Of a stretch of 64,000 nt of DNA, positions 9,269 through 18,113 are shown piece after piece. A program made the position numbers and the translations under genes. Under the pieces are notes generated by a model. That model ran no database searches, was not told where the DNA came from, and saw only the letters and a list, made by a program, of their open reading frames with translations. The stretch comes from Clostridium septicum (GTDB taxonomy: Bacteria; Bacillota; Clostridia; Clostridiales; Clostridiaceae), in contig NZ_CP023671.1 in assembly GCF_003606265.1 (NCBI RefSeq), positions 2,914,001 to 2,978,000 of the forward strand. Reading direction: 5' to 3'. The stretch's first letter is position 1. Every line of letters begins with the position of its first letter.

Positions 9269-9406
9269 ATGAAATTAGTACAAATATTATTAATAATAGC
9301 TGTTGGCGTAATTATGGCTATCATTGATGTAATGCCATATTTAGAATCATATAAAAAAATAAATAAGCATGAAAAAAGATTACAGAATGATGATGAAAAG
9401 AATTAG
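9269..9406 (+). CDS. 45-aa single-span membrane peptide
   Basis: Starts MKLVQILLIIAVGVIMAIID and continues with a charged cytoplasmic-type tail (KKINKHEKRLQNDDEKN). One hydrophobic helix covers about residues 3-22. AAAGGAAG lies 9 nt before the ATG and a terminator follows the stop. The family is unknown. The combination of RBS, composition and terminator makes a real gene likely. Confidence 0.6.
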   Translation: MKLVQILLIIAVGVIMAIIDVMPYLESYKKINKHEKRLQNDDEKN

Positions 9407-9423
9407 TAGTAATTTATTAAGTT

Positions 9424-9469
9424 AGTACAGTTTAAGCTTAAAATTAATTGAGTAAAACTGTACTTTTTA
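9424..9469 (+). terminator. Intrinsic terminator
   Basis: AGTACAGTTT / AAACTGTACT arms with a T-rich tail, after the 45-aa membrane peptide gene. Confidence 0.85.
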
Positions 9470-9561
9470 TATTTTGATTGCATTTACAAAAATATAAAAG
9501 AATATTATTAATATACATGATATAATTTACTTATATAAAATAAATAATTTGGAGGAATTAA

Positions 9562-11175
9562 ATGGATAATATACGTGAATTCAAACCACAAAAAAGTTCA
9601 ATTTATAAATTTTTAGGATGGCTATTTTTAGGCTATTTTATTGGGGGAATTATATTAGCTTTTAATAGTAAATTAATTTTTGACATAAGTTTAAATATAT
9701 TTTATATAGTAGCAGTATTTATTTTAGTAAGTGTAGTGTATTCATTTATAACATTTAATAAGAATTATCTTAAAACGGCTATAGGCTTAGCAGTAATATA
9801 TTTTATAGCAGTAATTTTCTTTAGCCCTTTAATTAGTTATAAGAGCCATAGGAATTTATTAGGAAATGTAGAAGAAGTAGATTTTACAAGTCAAATACAA
9901 CACATAGATTTAAAGCAATTACCTACTATTGATAAAGAGCTTGCTTATAAATTAGCAGATAAAAAATTAGGTGAAATACCTAGTTTAGGTAGTCAAGTTA
10001 CAATAGGTAATTTAGATTTACAAAATGTTCATGGGCAACTATATTATGTGGCACCATTAGAACATTCATCATTATTTAAATGGTTTACTAATAGAGAAGG
10101 AACTCCTGGATACATAAAGGTTAGCGCAACAAATCAAAGTGATGTGCAATTAATTACTGAACATGATGGAAAGACTTTAAAAATAAAATATCTAGAATCA
10201 TCATATCTTTTTAGTGATTTAAATAGAGCTGCATATTTAAGAGATATAAAGGTTGGACATACTGATTATACTTTTGAGCTAGATGATAATGAAAGACCTT
10301 ATTGGGTTGTAACTAGATATGATAATGCCATTGGAATGACAGAAGCAAAGGCAATAGGAACCTTAATTATAGATGCACAAACAGGTGAATCACAAATATA
10401 TGATATAGAAAATACACCAAAATGGGTAGATAGAATTCAACCAAATAGATATATTAAAAAATATATAGATAAATGGGGTGAATTGGTACATGGAGTATTA
10501 AACTTTAGTGATAAAGATAAACTAAAAAGTACAGAGGGAATGAATTTAATATTTAATAATGATATTTGTTATTATTACACTGGTATAACTTCAGTTGGTA
10601 ACGATGAAGGATTAGTAGGATTTACTTTAACAAATACAAGAACTGGAAAGACTACAATGTATAAAACAGCAGGAGCAACTGAAACAGCAAGTATGCAATC
10701 AGCAGAGGGAAAAGTTCAGCAATTTGGATATAAAGCTACATTTCCATATTTAATAAATATACAAAATGAACCTACTTATTTTACAACACTTAAAGATTCA
10801 AATGGTTTAGTTAAGCAATATGCCATGATTAATGTTAAAAATTATAATATAGTAGGAGTTGGCGATTCACTTCAAGCTACATTAAATAAATATTTAGAAG
10901 GCTTAACAAATACTAATATATCTTTAGAAGGTGCTAGTAGTGAAGAAGTTTTGGAGGGAGAAATAGAAAGAATAGGATTAGTAGTAAAAGATGGTACAAG
11001 TATTTACGATATAAAGTTAAAAGGAAATGATAATATTTTCTCGGTTTCAACTGAAACATCAAGAGAAGTAGCATTAAGTTCAATTGGAGATAAAGTTATA
11101 GTTAAGTTTATAAAGGTTGGAGAAGGTAAGTTTGTTTTAACAAATTCATTTGAAAATTTAAACTTAAAATCTTAA
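9562..11175 (+). CDS. Membrane-anchored protein of unknown function, 537 aa
   Basis: Three hydrophobic helices near the N-terminus (about 15-35, 38-60 and 70-92) are followed by a soluble region of about 440 residues. That region is rich in beta-type sequence and repeats a theme of substrate-like strands: GYIKVSATNQSDVQLI, PYWVVTRYDN and GTLIIDAQTGESQIYDIE. The last motif resembles PepSY-like 'D-x-x-T-G' hairpins, but I cannot assign a family. GGAGG precedes the ATG, and the gene is a single unit with a terminator. The soluble part probably faces outward. No catalytic motif was recognised. Confidence 0.7.
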   Translation: MDNIREFKPQKSSIYKFLGWLFLGYFIGGIILAFNSKLIFDISLNIFYIVAVFILVSVVYSFITFNKNYLKTAIGLAVIYFIAVIFFSPLISYKSHRNLLGNVEEVDFTSQIQHIDLKQLPTIDKELAYKLADKKLGEIPSLGSQVTIGNLDLQNVHGQLYYVAPLEHSSLFKWFTNREGTPGYIKVSATNQSDVQLITEHDGKTLKIKYLESSYLFSDLNRAAYLRDIKVGHTDYTFELDDNERPYWVVTRYDNAIGMTEAKAIGTLIIDAQTGESQIYDIENTPKWVDRIQPNRYIKKYIDKWGELVHGVLNFSDKDKLKSTEGMNLIFNNDICYYYTGITSVGNDEGLVGFTLTNTRTGKTTMYKTAGATETASMQSAEGKVQQFGYKATFPYLINIQNEPTYFTTLKDSNGLVKQYAMINVKNYNIVGVGDSLQATLNKYLEGLTNTNISLEGASSEEVLEGEIERIGLVVKDGTSIYDIKLKGNDNIFSVSTETSREVALSSIGDKVIVKFIKVGEGKFVLTNSFENLNLKS

Positions 11176-11189
11176 TAATTTTAATATGA

Positions 11190-11228
11190 AAATAGGAAGG
11201 TTACTAATTAAACCTTCCTATTTTTTTC
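11190..11228. terminator. Bidirectional intrinsic terminator
   Basis: AATAGGAAGGTT / AACCTTCCTATT with an 8-nt loop, between convergent genes, ending in a T-run. Confidence 0.9.
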
Positions 11229-11745
11229 AGGAAATATATATTGCAGTAGTTCTAGGTATATTATCGTATATCCATTTTGCATTTTCCTTAGCTAATCTAA
11301 CACATCCATCAGATATGGCAACCCCTAGTCGTCCATCTCTTATGCTTCCATCTAAATTATAAATTATAGAATGAAAGAGATAATTTCCATTTATTTGAGT
11401 GTAGTACCAGCATTTATAACCATGATTTACTCCAAAATAAAGGCCTTTTATTCCTACTACAAAATTCCCTTTGATTGTAGGTGTAGAGGGTTTTCCTATA
11501 CTACATAAGTAACTCTTTACAAGTTTCCAATTATTTTTTGAACCTTCAAAGATATTTGTTTTAAAATTTTTAGTATCAACCCAAATAAAATAGTAAGTGC
11601 TACTACTGAAATTATTATTATTAATAAATCTAGTTGCCGTTTCTATGTAATTTGGATCTTCCTTAAAAGTTCTTATTATAGAATTGGTTTTATAAGAAAT
11701 ATTTCTGTAGATTTTTCTTAAAGGGGTTTTTAAAATATATTTCAT
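11227..11745 (-). CDS. L,D-transpeptidase (YkuD) domain protein with variant active-site motif
   Basis: 172 aa. The C-terminal half matches a YkuD domain: GNFVVGIKG, an upstream His in YLFHSIIYN, then ISDGCVRLAKENAKWIYDNIP. The catalytic Cys and the GCVRL motif are present, but the usual His before Gly (SHGC) is Asp (SDGC). The ATG at 11745 is chosen because GGAG sits just upstream; the in-frame ATG at 11763 lacks a site. No signal peptide or obvious membrane helix is visible, which is odd for a cell-wall cross-linking enzyme. Cell-wall function is inferred from the fold. Confidence 0.75.
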   Translation of the reverse strand: MKYILKTPLRKIYRNISYKTNSIIRTFKEDPNYIETATRFINNNNFSSSTYYFIWVDTKNFKTNIFEGSKNNWKLVKSYLCSIGKPSTPTIKGNFVVGIKGLYFGVNHGYKCWYYTQINGNYLFHSIIYNLDGSIRDGRLGVAISDGCVRLAKENAKWIYDNIPRTTAIYIS

Positions 11746-11811
11746 AGTAACTCCTATAAACATTTTATATAATATTATAGTATTTAAGAATTTATAAAAT
11801 GTTTATTAAAT

Positions 11812-11850
11812 TTAAAAAAATGGCTGATATAATTTATATCAGCCATTTAA
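11812..11850 (-). terminator. Intrinsic terminator of the DUF255 gene
   Basis: ATGGCTGATAT / ATATCAGCCAT stem; on the minus strand it is followed by a run of seven Ts. Confidence 0.88.
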
Positions 11851-11852
11851 AA

Positions 11853-13868
11853 TTAAATTGGTAATATGTTAGATGGAGGAGAGCATTTATTATTTTCACA
11901 CAGATAGTAAGTAATAGTTTCATTTTTAAAATCATAGTTTTTTAAATAAGGAATAAGTTCTTCAAGTTTTTCACTATTTTCATTAGTTTTTAAAACCACA
12001 GTAAGGTTTGGAATAAAGTTATTTGATAATGAGTTTTTTAATTCTTTAACATCATTAAGGTCTTTAGCTACACAAATTAATTCTTTAGAATCATATAGTT
12101 CTAAAAGTAATGCTGTTAAATAAAAGGTATAAGCCATAGGCATTTCTTTAACAGTTAAATAAAAGGCATTAAGCTGGTTATTTGCTAGTTCTATAAAGGT
12201 TTTATCACCTGTAATTTTAGATAGTTTTACTAAAATATATGAAGCTACAGAATTTCCAGAAGGAAGAGCGCCATCATAAATTTCTTTTGGATTAGCAATT
12301 AGATTTTCTGAGTCTTTTCCATAAAGAAAGAATCCAAAGTTTTCATTATCCCAAAATAAGTTTACCATATCTTTAGTAAATTTAAGGGCATCTTCTAAAT
12401 AACATATATTAAGGGTTGCTTCGTATAATTCAATTAATGCAAAAATAAGATAAGCATAATCATCTAGATAACCATTGTATTTTGATTCGCCATCTCTATA
12501 CCTAGCTAATAATCTACCATCTTTGTCAGTTAATTTAGATTTTATAAAAGTTAAATTTTTATTGGCAGCATTTAAATAGTTTTCATCATTTAAAACCTTA
12601 TAACTTTTAGCTAAAGCAGCTATTGTTAGAGCATTCCATGATGTTAATACTTTATCGTCTTTATTTAGAGTATTTCTTTTATTTCTATAATCAAACACTT
12701 TTTTTCTAAGGATATCTATTTTTTTGTCTTCTTTGTTATAATTATAGTTATCTAAAAGATTTAATATGTTTTTACCTTCGAAATTACCTTCTTCTGTAGC
12801 ATTAAAATATTCACAGAAATAACTACCATCTTCTTCACCTAAAAGCTCTATTATTTCTTTATAAGTAAAAGTGTAGAATTTTCCTTCTTCTCCATCAGTG
12901 TCTGCATCTAATGCTGAATAAAAACCACCATCTTTATTAGTCATATCACGTAGTATGAAATCTAAAGTATTAATAGCGACCTTTTTGTAAAGTGGATTTT
13001 TAGTAATCATATAAGTATCCAAATAAATCATAATAAGCAATGCATTATCATAAAGCATTTTTTCAAAATGAGGAATTAGCCATTTATTATCAGTTGAATA
13101 TCGAGAAAACCCATACCCTATATGATCATATAATCCACCTCTGAACATTGATATTAATGTTTTTTCAACCATTTCTGTAGGATTAACCATATTTTCTATA
13201 ATACCAAAATTTAAAAGAAACATTAATTTATGAGGTGTAGGGAATTTTGGAGCAGGACCAAAGCCACCATATTTAGGTTCAAATAATTGGCTAGAAAGTA
13301 AAAATCCATCTTTAAGAGCTTTTTTAGATAAACCCTCATTGTTATTTGTAGGGTCAAAGTCATTTTGTAATGAGTTTATGATTTTATCACTAGAAGAAAT
13401 TATTTCATCTTTAGATGTACTCCATTTGTTAGATATAGTTTGAAGAAGGCTAATAAACCCTATAGCGCCGTATTTATTTTCTTTTGGGAAATAAGTTCCA
13501 GCAAAAAAAGGTTTTTGATCTGGAGTCATAAAAATTGTTAATGGCCAACCACCGCTACCAGTTAACCTTTGACATACCGTCATATATATACTATCTATAT
13601 CAGGACGTTCTTCTCTATCAACTTTTATTGAAATAAAGCTTTTGTTAAGTATTGAAGCTACTTCATCATCCTCAAAACTTTCATGAGCCATTACATGACA
13701 CCAATGACATGTACTATAACCTATACTAAGAAATATCGGTTTATTTTCTTCTTTAGCTTTTTTAAAGGCTTCATCACACCAACTATACCAATTAACTGGA
13801 TTATTAGCATGTTGAAGTAAATAAGGTGATTTTTCATTTGTTAAATAATTATAATTCTTATTACTCAA
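11853..13868 (-). CDS. DUF255 thioredoxin-domain protein (YyaL/SSP411 family)
   Basis: 671 aa, normal length for the family. The N-terminal thioredoxin-like DUF255 domain has [13 protein letters not shown] and the redox motif CHWCH at 54-58, followed by [10 protein letters not shown]. The rest is an (alpha/alpha)6-barrel resembling N-acylglucosamine 2-epimerase and glycosidase folds, with the segments [24 protein letters not shown] and LTSWNAL. The family is found from bacteria to mammals (spermatogenesis-associated protein 20), and its reaction is not established. It is a single gene with its own terminator, followed downstream on the same strand by the L,D-transpeptidase-like gene. Confidence 0.9.
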   Translation of the reverse strand: MSNKNYNYLTNEKSPYLLQHANNPVNWYSWCDEAFKKAKEENKPIFLSIGYSTCHWCHVMAHESFEDDEVASILNKSFISIKVDREERPDIDSIYMTVCQRLTGSGGWPLTIFMTPDQKPFFAGTYFPKENKYGAIGFISLLQTISNKWSTSKDEIISSSDKIINSLQNDFDPTNNNEGLSKKALKDGFLLSSQLFEPKYGGFGPAPKFPTPHKLMFLLNFGIIENMVNPTEMVEKTLISMFRGGLYDHIGYGFSRYSTDNKWLIPHFEKMLYDNALLIMIYLDTYMITKNPLYKKVAINTLDFILRDMTNKDGGFYSALDADTDGEEGKFYTFTYKEIIELLGEEDGSYFCEYFNATEEGNFEGKNILNLLDNYNYNKEDKKIDILRKKVFDYRNKRNTLNKDDKVLTSWNALTIAALAKSYKVLNDENYLNAANKNLTFIKSKLTDKDGRLLARYRDGESKYNGYLDDYAYLIFALIELYEATLNICYLEDALKFTKDMVNLFWDNENFGFFLYGKDSENLIANPKEIYDGALPSGNSVASYILVKLSKITGDKTFIELANNQLNAFYLTVKEMPMAYTFYLTALLLELYDSKELICVAKDLNDVKELKNSLSNNFIPNLTVVLKTNENSEKLEELIPYLKNYDFKNETITYYLCENNKCSPPSNILPI

Positions 13869-13977
13869 ATTAATACCTCCAAATAAATAATATATAATTA
13901 GTTTGTATTATATATTAACTCTTATACTAACATAAAGAAATTTTAGTATATATAATTTTATGATAAATAGAATAAAA

Positions 13978-14020
13978 AAATCTAGTCAAAGCTCATAAAT
14001 TTAGAGCTTTAACTAGATTT
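13978..14020 (-). terminator. Intrinsic terminator of ytaF
   Basis: AAATCTAGT..AAAGCTC / GAGCTTT..ACTAGATTT stem with a 9-nt loop. The A-run on the left becomes a T-run for the minus-strand gene; the T-run on the right could also work on the plus strand. Confidence 0.85.
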
Positions 14021-14021
14021 T

Positions 14022-14645
14022 TTATATTACCCTCATTATGGCAAGTAAAATTAATAATGCACCGGATAACCAAGAGAGATCAATATCAACTTTTTCAATG
14101 AATTTTCTTCCAATATATACACCTGTTAATATAGCCATCATGCCAAGTATTAAGCAGAAGATTATAGCTTGAAGATAATTAACACTAATTAAACTACTAC
14201 CAAATCCTACGGCTAAACTATCAAGAGAAAGTGCGAAAGCCAGATAAAAAGCTTCTTTAGAAGTAAGTATTTTTGACTTATCAAAGTCAGCTTTAGTTTC
14301 ATCTGCATAAACTTGAAGTACAAAATTAAAATCAAACATTTTGAATGTTAATGGTTTTAAAGCATTTGATTTATTTTTTATATAGTTTTTAAATATGGAT
14401 TCAAATAATCTATAGACACCAAGGCCAAATAAAATAAGAAAGCTAATACTGATAGCAACTGTACTAGGAATATAGTCTTTTATTAAAGAACCCAGTAAAA
14501 GAGAAACCCCAAGCATTGCAGAACAGACAATATCAATAATTAGAGCTGATAAAATTGGGATTTTAATTTTATCTGTTCCATATGCTATGCTAGCTACAAA
14601 AGAGTCTATAGATACTGATAGGACTAATAAAAGTGTTTCTAACAT
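14022..14645 (-). CDS. ytaF: Sporulation membrane protein YtaF (MntP-related)
   Basis: 207 aa, with about six membrane helices in two repeated halves. Each half has the acidic membrane motif of the MntP/YtaF superfamily: SVSIDSFVASIAYG near the N-terminus and ALSLDSLAVGFGSS near 140. The cytoplasmic loop between them (about 85-130) is longer than in MntP, as in YtaF. In Bacillus the gene is expressed during sporulation; a transport substrate is not known. The gene sits beside a cation-efflux gene on the same strand (83-bp gap), so a cation-related role is possible. Confidence 0.85.
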   Translation of the reverse strand: MLETLLLVLSVSIDSFVASIAYGTDKIKIPILSALIIDIVCSAMLGVSLLLGSLIKDYIPSTVAISISFLILFGLGVYRLFESIFKNYIKNKSNALKPLTFKMFDFNFVLQVYADETKADFDKSKILTSKEAFYLAFALSLDSLAVGFGSSLISVNYLQAIIFCLILGMMAILTGVYIGRKFIEKVDIDLSWLSGALLILLAIMRVI

Positions 14646-14728
14646 AAATTTATCCTCAGAAAATTGTTATAATAATAATATAATATGAGAATTTAATTTT
14701 TTTAGTTACAAATTATGACTTGAAATGA

Positions 14729-15598
14729 TTATTGAGTAACGAAAGGATTAACATGAACCATACAATGTTTTATTTTTCTATTTTCTTCTATTAAATTGTG
14801 TACTTTAATAGCTATATCATGACCTTCTTCAACTGTAAGGAAAGAATCAACGGAAATTTCAACATCAACGTAAATCTTGGTAGAATGAAGTCGAGTTTTA
14901 ACACTATCTATTTTTCTAACATCATCGATGGAATTTATTTTAGATATTATTTCAGTAATAGTATCATCCTTTGCTGATTCATCAACTAGTTGAGAAATGC
15001 TTTGTTTTGCTATTTCATAAGAAACTTTTAAAATTAATATACATATTATTAGAGATGCTAAAGGATCTAATATAGGAAATCCAATTCGTGCTCCAATAAT
15101 ACCTATTAAAGCTCCTAATGATGATAAGGAGTCAGACCTATGATGCCATGCATCTGCTTTTAATGAAGCGCTGTCAATTAATTTAGCATATTTCATAGTA
15201 TAAAAATACATCCATTCTTTAGCTAATATTGATAATAATGCAGCAAATATTGCCAGCATGCTAGGTATAGTGAATGTTTTATTTAGTATGTCACTGGCAC
15301 CAGACATACCAATTCCAAGGGCAACTAAAAATAACATTATTGATAGAAGTAAAGAAACTAAACTTTCTATACGTTCATGACCGTAAGGATGTTCCTTATC
15401 AGCAGGTTTGTTTGAAAGTTTTAAGCCTATTATAACCCCAATGGTGCTAATTACGTCGGAGAAGGAGTGAATTCCATCTGCCACCATAGCGTTACTTTTA
15501 GAAAAAAATCCAATTAATATTTTTATTATAGATAGAAGTATATTTCCAATTATTGTAGTTTTACTCACTTTGATACCTATATTTAATCTGTTATTCAT
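14729..15598 (-). CDS. Cation diffusion facilitator (CDF) family metal exporter
   Basis: 289 aa, six membrane helices and a C-terminal cytoplasmic dimerisation domain. Metal-site motifs are ADGIHSFSDVIST in helix 2 and DAWHHRSDSLSS in helix 5 (the HxxxD type). The family exports divalent metals (Fe2+, Mn2+, Zn2+) against protons. The D-x-x-x-D / H-x-x-x-D pattern (HSFSD with HHRSD) fits Fe/Mn-type members better than Zn-specific ones, but this is not decisive. AGGAGGC precedes the ATG. Two Fur-like boxes lie in the promoter region, which supports iron or manganese control. Confidence 0.88.
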   Translation of the reverse strand: MNNRLNIGIKVSKTTIIGNILLSIIKILIGFFSKSNAMVADGIHSFSDVISTIGVIIGLKLSNKPADKEHPYGHERIESLVSLLLSIMLFLVALGIGMSGASDILNKTFTIPSMLAIFAALLSILAKEWMYFYTMKYAKLIDSASLKADAWHHRSDSLSSLGALIGIIGARIGFPILDPLASLIICILILKVSYEIAKQSISQLVDESAKDDTITEIISKINSIDDVRKIDSVKTRLHSTKIYVDVEISVDSFLTVEEGHDIAIKVHNLIEENRKIKHCMVHVNPFVTQ

Positions 15599-15621
15599 AA
15601 ATTTGAGTGCCTCCTTTTTTT

Positions 15622-15750
15622 ATTATCAATTGATTTTTAGTTAATAAATAGAATTAGTGAAAATTATATTATCATAATACTTAGAATATAAAGTATTTGT
15701 GATAAAAAAGATGAGTAACTTTAATTATCAATTGATAATGATAACTATAT
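15622..15750. promoter_or_regulatory. Fur/PerR-type boxes between the CDF gene and a small membrane protein
   Basis: ATTATCAATTGATAAT (15724-15739) is a perfect 16-bp palindrome that runs straight into GATAATGATAA, matching the first 11 bases of the classical Fur box. A second copy, ATTATCAATTGAT, is at 15622-15634, close to the CDF start codon. Two such sites in a 245-bp divergent region suggest control by a Fur-family repressor. Which member (Fur, PerR or another) cannot be told from this. Confidence 0.55.
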
Positions 15751-15842
15751 ATATTGTAATTGTTTTACAAAAATTAATAAATTATGTTATAATACATAAA
15801 GTTGTGAAAAGTAAAATAAATTGTAAAGTATAGGGTGAGATA

Positions 15843-16166
15843 ATGAGTAATATTAAGAAGACTCTAAAATATATTGTTACTATTTTAGGAATTTTGTTTT
15901 TAGGATCTTTAGGGTTACATGGATATAATATGGGAAGATTGATGTACACGGATTTAGATGTACTAAAGATCCCTTATATAGACAAATATTATGTTGCAAT
16001 AGGTGAAAAAGATGATGCAACAGATGTTTTTAAAAAATACATGGCAGATAATAATTGGCAGTTTATTGAGAATATATCAGAAATTTTAATTTTTAGGAAA
16101 GGAAATATTCAGAAAGAAGTGCATTTAGATAATTTAAAAGAAATAAAAAAGAATAAACATAAATAA
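15843..16166 (+). CDS. Small single-span membrane protein, 107 aa
   Basis: One N-terminal hydrophobic helix (about 9-30), then a soluble domain with YYVAIGEKDDATDVFKKYM and a basic, Lys-rich end. AGGGTGAG precedes the ATG. The family is not recognised. It is divergent from the CDF exporter and shares the Fur-like boxes with it, so co-regulation is possible. Confidence 0.65.
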   Translation: MSNIKKTLKYIVTILGILFLGSLGLHGYNMGRLMYTDLDVLKIPYIDKYYVAIGEKDDATDVFKKYMADNNWQFIENISEILIFRKGNIQKEVHLDNLKEIKKNKHK

Positions 16167-16197
16167 TAAATGGACAATTATGCATATAAAGTTATAT

Positions 16198-16236
16198 AAA
16201 TATATTATCAAATAAAATGATAATATATTTTTTTAT
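16198..16236 (+). terminator. Intrinsic terminator
   Basis: AAATATATTATCA / TGATAATATATTT with a 7-nt loop and T-run. Confidence 0.85.
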
Positions 16237-16305
16237 ATATAAAAATATTTGAAAATGCAAAAGAATAAAGTATAATTACAATGATAATAAAAGAGGAGAG
16301 TACTT

Positions 16306-16578
16306 ATGGAAAAAAATAGTGTAAATATAAAAGAAGATGAAAGAGAAGTAATGACTTTTTTAGACGAAGAAGGGAACAAAGTAGAGTTTGAAGGAGTTGC
16401 TAGAATATATATAAAGGAAAAAGAATATTTATTATTAGCATCATTAGAAGACTCAAATTCAGAAGATGTGTATGTATTTAGAGTTGATGAAAAAGATGGT
16501 AAACAAGAATTAAATCTTGTAGAAGATGATAAGGAATTTTTGGCAGTAAAAAAAGAATATAAAAAATTGTTATATTAA
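16306..16578 (+). CDS. DUF1292 domain protein (YrzB-like)
   Basis: 90 aa, acidic. The DUF1292 pattern is clear: [20 protein letters not shown], then [22 protein letters not shown] and a closing [12 protein letters not shown]. These small proteins are common in firmicutes and have no established function. GAGGAGAG precedes the ATG. It lies 17 bp before the next gene, so the two are probably co-transcribed. Confidence 0.85.
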   Translation: MEKNSVNIKEDEREVMTFLDEEGNKVEFEGVARIYIKEKEYLLLASLEDSNSEDVYVFRVDEKDGKQELNLVEDDKEFLAVKKEYKKLLY

Positions 16579-16595
16579 ATTAAGGAGGAATGGAA

Positions 16596-16991
16596 ATGAA
16601 TATTACTGAAATATTAAATATTCTAGATGAAAATAATTTATCAGAAATAGAAGAACTAAGAAGCGAGGAAGATTTATTACTAGTTAAATTTTATTTTGAT
16701 TTTGACGAAGATGTTTTAAATGCTGCAAAAGCTTATGCTAATGAAGAAAGTGATTACGAATTTGAAAGTATAGAATGGATAAAGGAATATTTTATTCCGT
16801 ATTTATATGATTTTGCTAATGATGAAGTACTTTCAATAATAGAAGAAATAGTGGATGAGTTAGATGTTTCAGGAGAAATAATGGCATTCCAAATGGATTC
16901 AAATAATTCGAATTATGTCCAATTTATGGCGTTGTTTACAAATGGATTAGATGATATTACAATAGAAGAAGTGGTAAAGGATTTCATTTAG
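16596..16991 (+). CDS. Small acidic protein of unknown function, 131 aa
   Basis: Strongly acidic and apparently soluble, with segments VKFYFDFDEDVLNAAKAYA and GLDDITIEEVVKDFI. The ATG at 16596 is chosen over the one at 16590, because AAGGAGG at 16582-16588 is properly spaced only for the later codon. No family is recognised. It follows the DUF1292 gene directly and probably shares its transcript. Confidence 0.7.
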   Translation: MNITEILNILDENNLSEIEELRSEEDLLLVKFYFDFDEDVLNAAKAYANEESDYEFESIEWIKEYFIPYLYDFANDEVLSIIEEIVDELDVSGEIMAFQMDSNNSNYVQFMALFTNGLDDITIEEVVKDFI

Positions 16992-17022
16992 CAGATATAG
17001 AAGGATATATATAAAATTTATA

Positions 17023-17050
17023 TTGAACTACTATAAAAATGTGGTATAAT
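17023..17050 (+). promoter_or_regulatory. Promoter of the probable 6S RNA
   Basis: TTGAAC (17023-17028), a 16-bp spacer and TATAAT (17045-17050). Confidence 0.75.
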
Positions 17051-17056
17051 AAAATC

Positions 17057-17288
17057 ATAATAATCCTGAGATGTGCGTAAAGCTTATAATATTCAACCTA
17101 CATTATATGTACGGGATTTGCAACACCTTATGATGATGTCGGACTTCAGAAATTCACTTTTTAGTGGCAGGAGATAACAGAATCTAAGTGAGTGAAACCC
17201 ACCTGCGAGCTGCAGGTATGAATATTTAAGTGAACGGCATGTTGGGAACAATATATGCATTCAACACCTCTTTAAAGGGGTGTTTTTT
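17057..17288 (+). ncRNA. ssrS: Probable 6S RNA
   Basis: A non-coding, comparatively GC-rich segment of about 230 nt lies between a consensus promoter and an intrinsic terminator. The 5' strand (AATCCTGAGATGTGCGT, then CTTATAATATTCA) can pair with the 3' strand (TGAATATTTAAG, then ACGGCATGTTGGG). This gives a long rod with an internal bubble, as in firmicute 6S RNA, which binds the housekeeping RNA polymerase. The middle holds smaller hairpins, including AGTGGCAGGAG and CCCACCTGCGAGCTGCAGG. It lacks the signatures of SRP RNA, RNase P RNA and tmRNA. The call rests on fold and recollection of clostridial 6S sequences, not on a covariance-model search. Confidence 0.68.
17264..17288 (+). terminator. 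Terminator of the 6S-like RNA
   Basis: ACACCTCTTTAAAGGGGTGT followed by a T-run. Confidence 0.88.
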
Positions 17289-17368
17289 GCTGTTCAAATA
17301 TTTTAAAGAATATAAATGTTTTAATTAAAAAATTTATAAAAACAAAGTGGAGATAAAACTCCAAAAGA

Positions 17369-17433
17369 GAGATAAATACTCTTTTTAGGCTGCCTTTTTA
17401 TAGGCCTTTCTAAAAAGAGTATTTTTTATGTGA
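17369..17433 (-). terminator. Terminator overlapping the 3' end of the Spo0E-like gene
   Basis: AAATACTCTTTTTAG (about 17373-17387) pairs with the complementary CTAAAAAGAGTATTTTT (about 17411-17427). The arms embrace the last codons of the minus-strand ORF. The flanking A- and T-tracts would allow function in either direction. Confidence 0.6.
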
Positions 17434-17588
17434 TTTTCATATATAGTTTTTTGTGAATCTACTATTAATTTATCTAAATTTTGAGAAACATAAATAATTA
17501 TAGGATTGGTTGGGGATAAATATTTTAGAAGAAAGTTTAACAAAAGTTTTCTGTAAGTTATTTTGTTATTATATGAAATTTTAAACAT
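17385..17588 (-). CDS. Spo0E-like aspartyl-phosphate phosphatase
   Basis: 67 aa. The core motif VSQNLDKLIVDSQK fits the Spo0E signature (S-x-x-L-D followed by LI), preceded by the usual short helix (KLLLNFLLKYLSPTNPIII). Spo0E-type proteins dephosphorylate Spo0A~P and so delay sporulation. AGAGGTGA lies 8 nt before the ATG, and a good promoter (17634-17661) lies further upstream. The C-terminal tail after the motif (YENHIKNTLFRKAYKKAA) is basic and longer than in typical 50-60 aa clostridial members. Confidence 0.6.
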   Translation of the reverse strand: MFKISYNNKITYRKLLLNFLLKYLSPTNPIIIYVSQNLDKLIVDSQKTIYENHIKNTLFRKAYKKAA

Positions 17589-17633
17589 ATCATCACCTCT
17601 ATTAATTTACAAATTTTATGTGTTTATATCATT

Positions 17634-17661
17634 ATTATACCAAATATGATAAAAATGTAAA
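17634..17661 (-). promoter_or_regulatory. Promoter of the Spo0E-like gene
   Basis: On the minus strand, TTTACA (17656-17661) and TATAAT (17634-17639) are spaced by 16 bp. Confidence 0.65.
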
Positions 17662-17699
17662 TACAAAGCATAAGACAAATAGTTACATAAAAGTAAAAA

Positions 17700-17895
17700 A
17701 AATACTAGTTATTTATAGTAAAAAATGTAGAAAAAAGATAATTAATTTCTGGGAATGCCACAAAGACTTTAGAATAAAGGAAAATAGATAATTTATGGTA
17801 TATGTCGAATTTTTTATAGAGTTGATATTAAATTAATTTGAATGTAAAATGTAATAAAGGTACAATTACATACAAAAGGAAAGGAAGTAAATGAT
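17700..17895. other. Intergenic region with possible Spo0A box
   Basis: AT-rich, no gene seen. TGTCGAA at about 17805-17811 matches the core of a Spo0A (0A) box, TGNCGAA. With a Spo0E-like gene on one side and DUF896-hprK on the other it is worth noting, but a 7-bp match is weak evidence. Confidence 0.3.
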
Positions 17896-18099
17896 ATGGA
17901 TTACAATGATATGAAAATAGATGATATAATAAAGAGAATAAATGAGCTTTATAAAAAGAGTAAAGAAGAAGGTTTAAATGAAGAGGAAAAAGAAGAACAA
18001 CAAAAATTAAGAAGAGTATATATTGATAGAGTTAAAAGTAATTTTAAAGTTCAGTTAGAAGGGATTGAACCTAAAAATCCAACGAGTAGAAAAAGTTAA
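17896..18099 (+). CDS. DUF896 (YnzC/UPF0291) family protein
   Basis: 67 aa. The DUF896 pattern is complete: IKRINELYKKSKEEGLNEEE, then QQKLRRVYIDRVKSNFK and a short C-terminal tail. Family members are small helical-hairpin proteins; the Bacillus YnzC is linked to the SOS response, but its function is not known. It lies 14 bp upstream of hprK and is probably in the same operon. Confidence 0.9.
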   Translation: MDYNDMKIDDIIKRINELYKKSKEEGLNEEEKEEQQKLRRVYIDRVKSNFKVQLEGIEPKNPTSRKS

Positions 18100-18113
18100 A
18101 AGGGTGATGAGTA

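Noticed and set aside
17057..17288. SRP RNA, RNase P RNA or tmRNA
   Set aside because: The GGAAG-type SRP apical loop, the GAGGAAAGTCC core of RNase P and a tRNA-like domain are all missing; the rod-with-bubble pairing favours 6S RNA.
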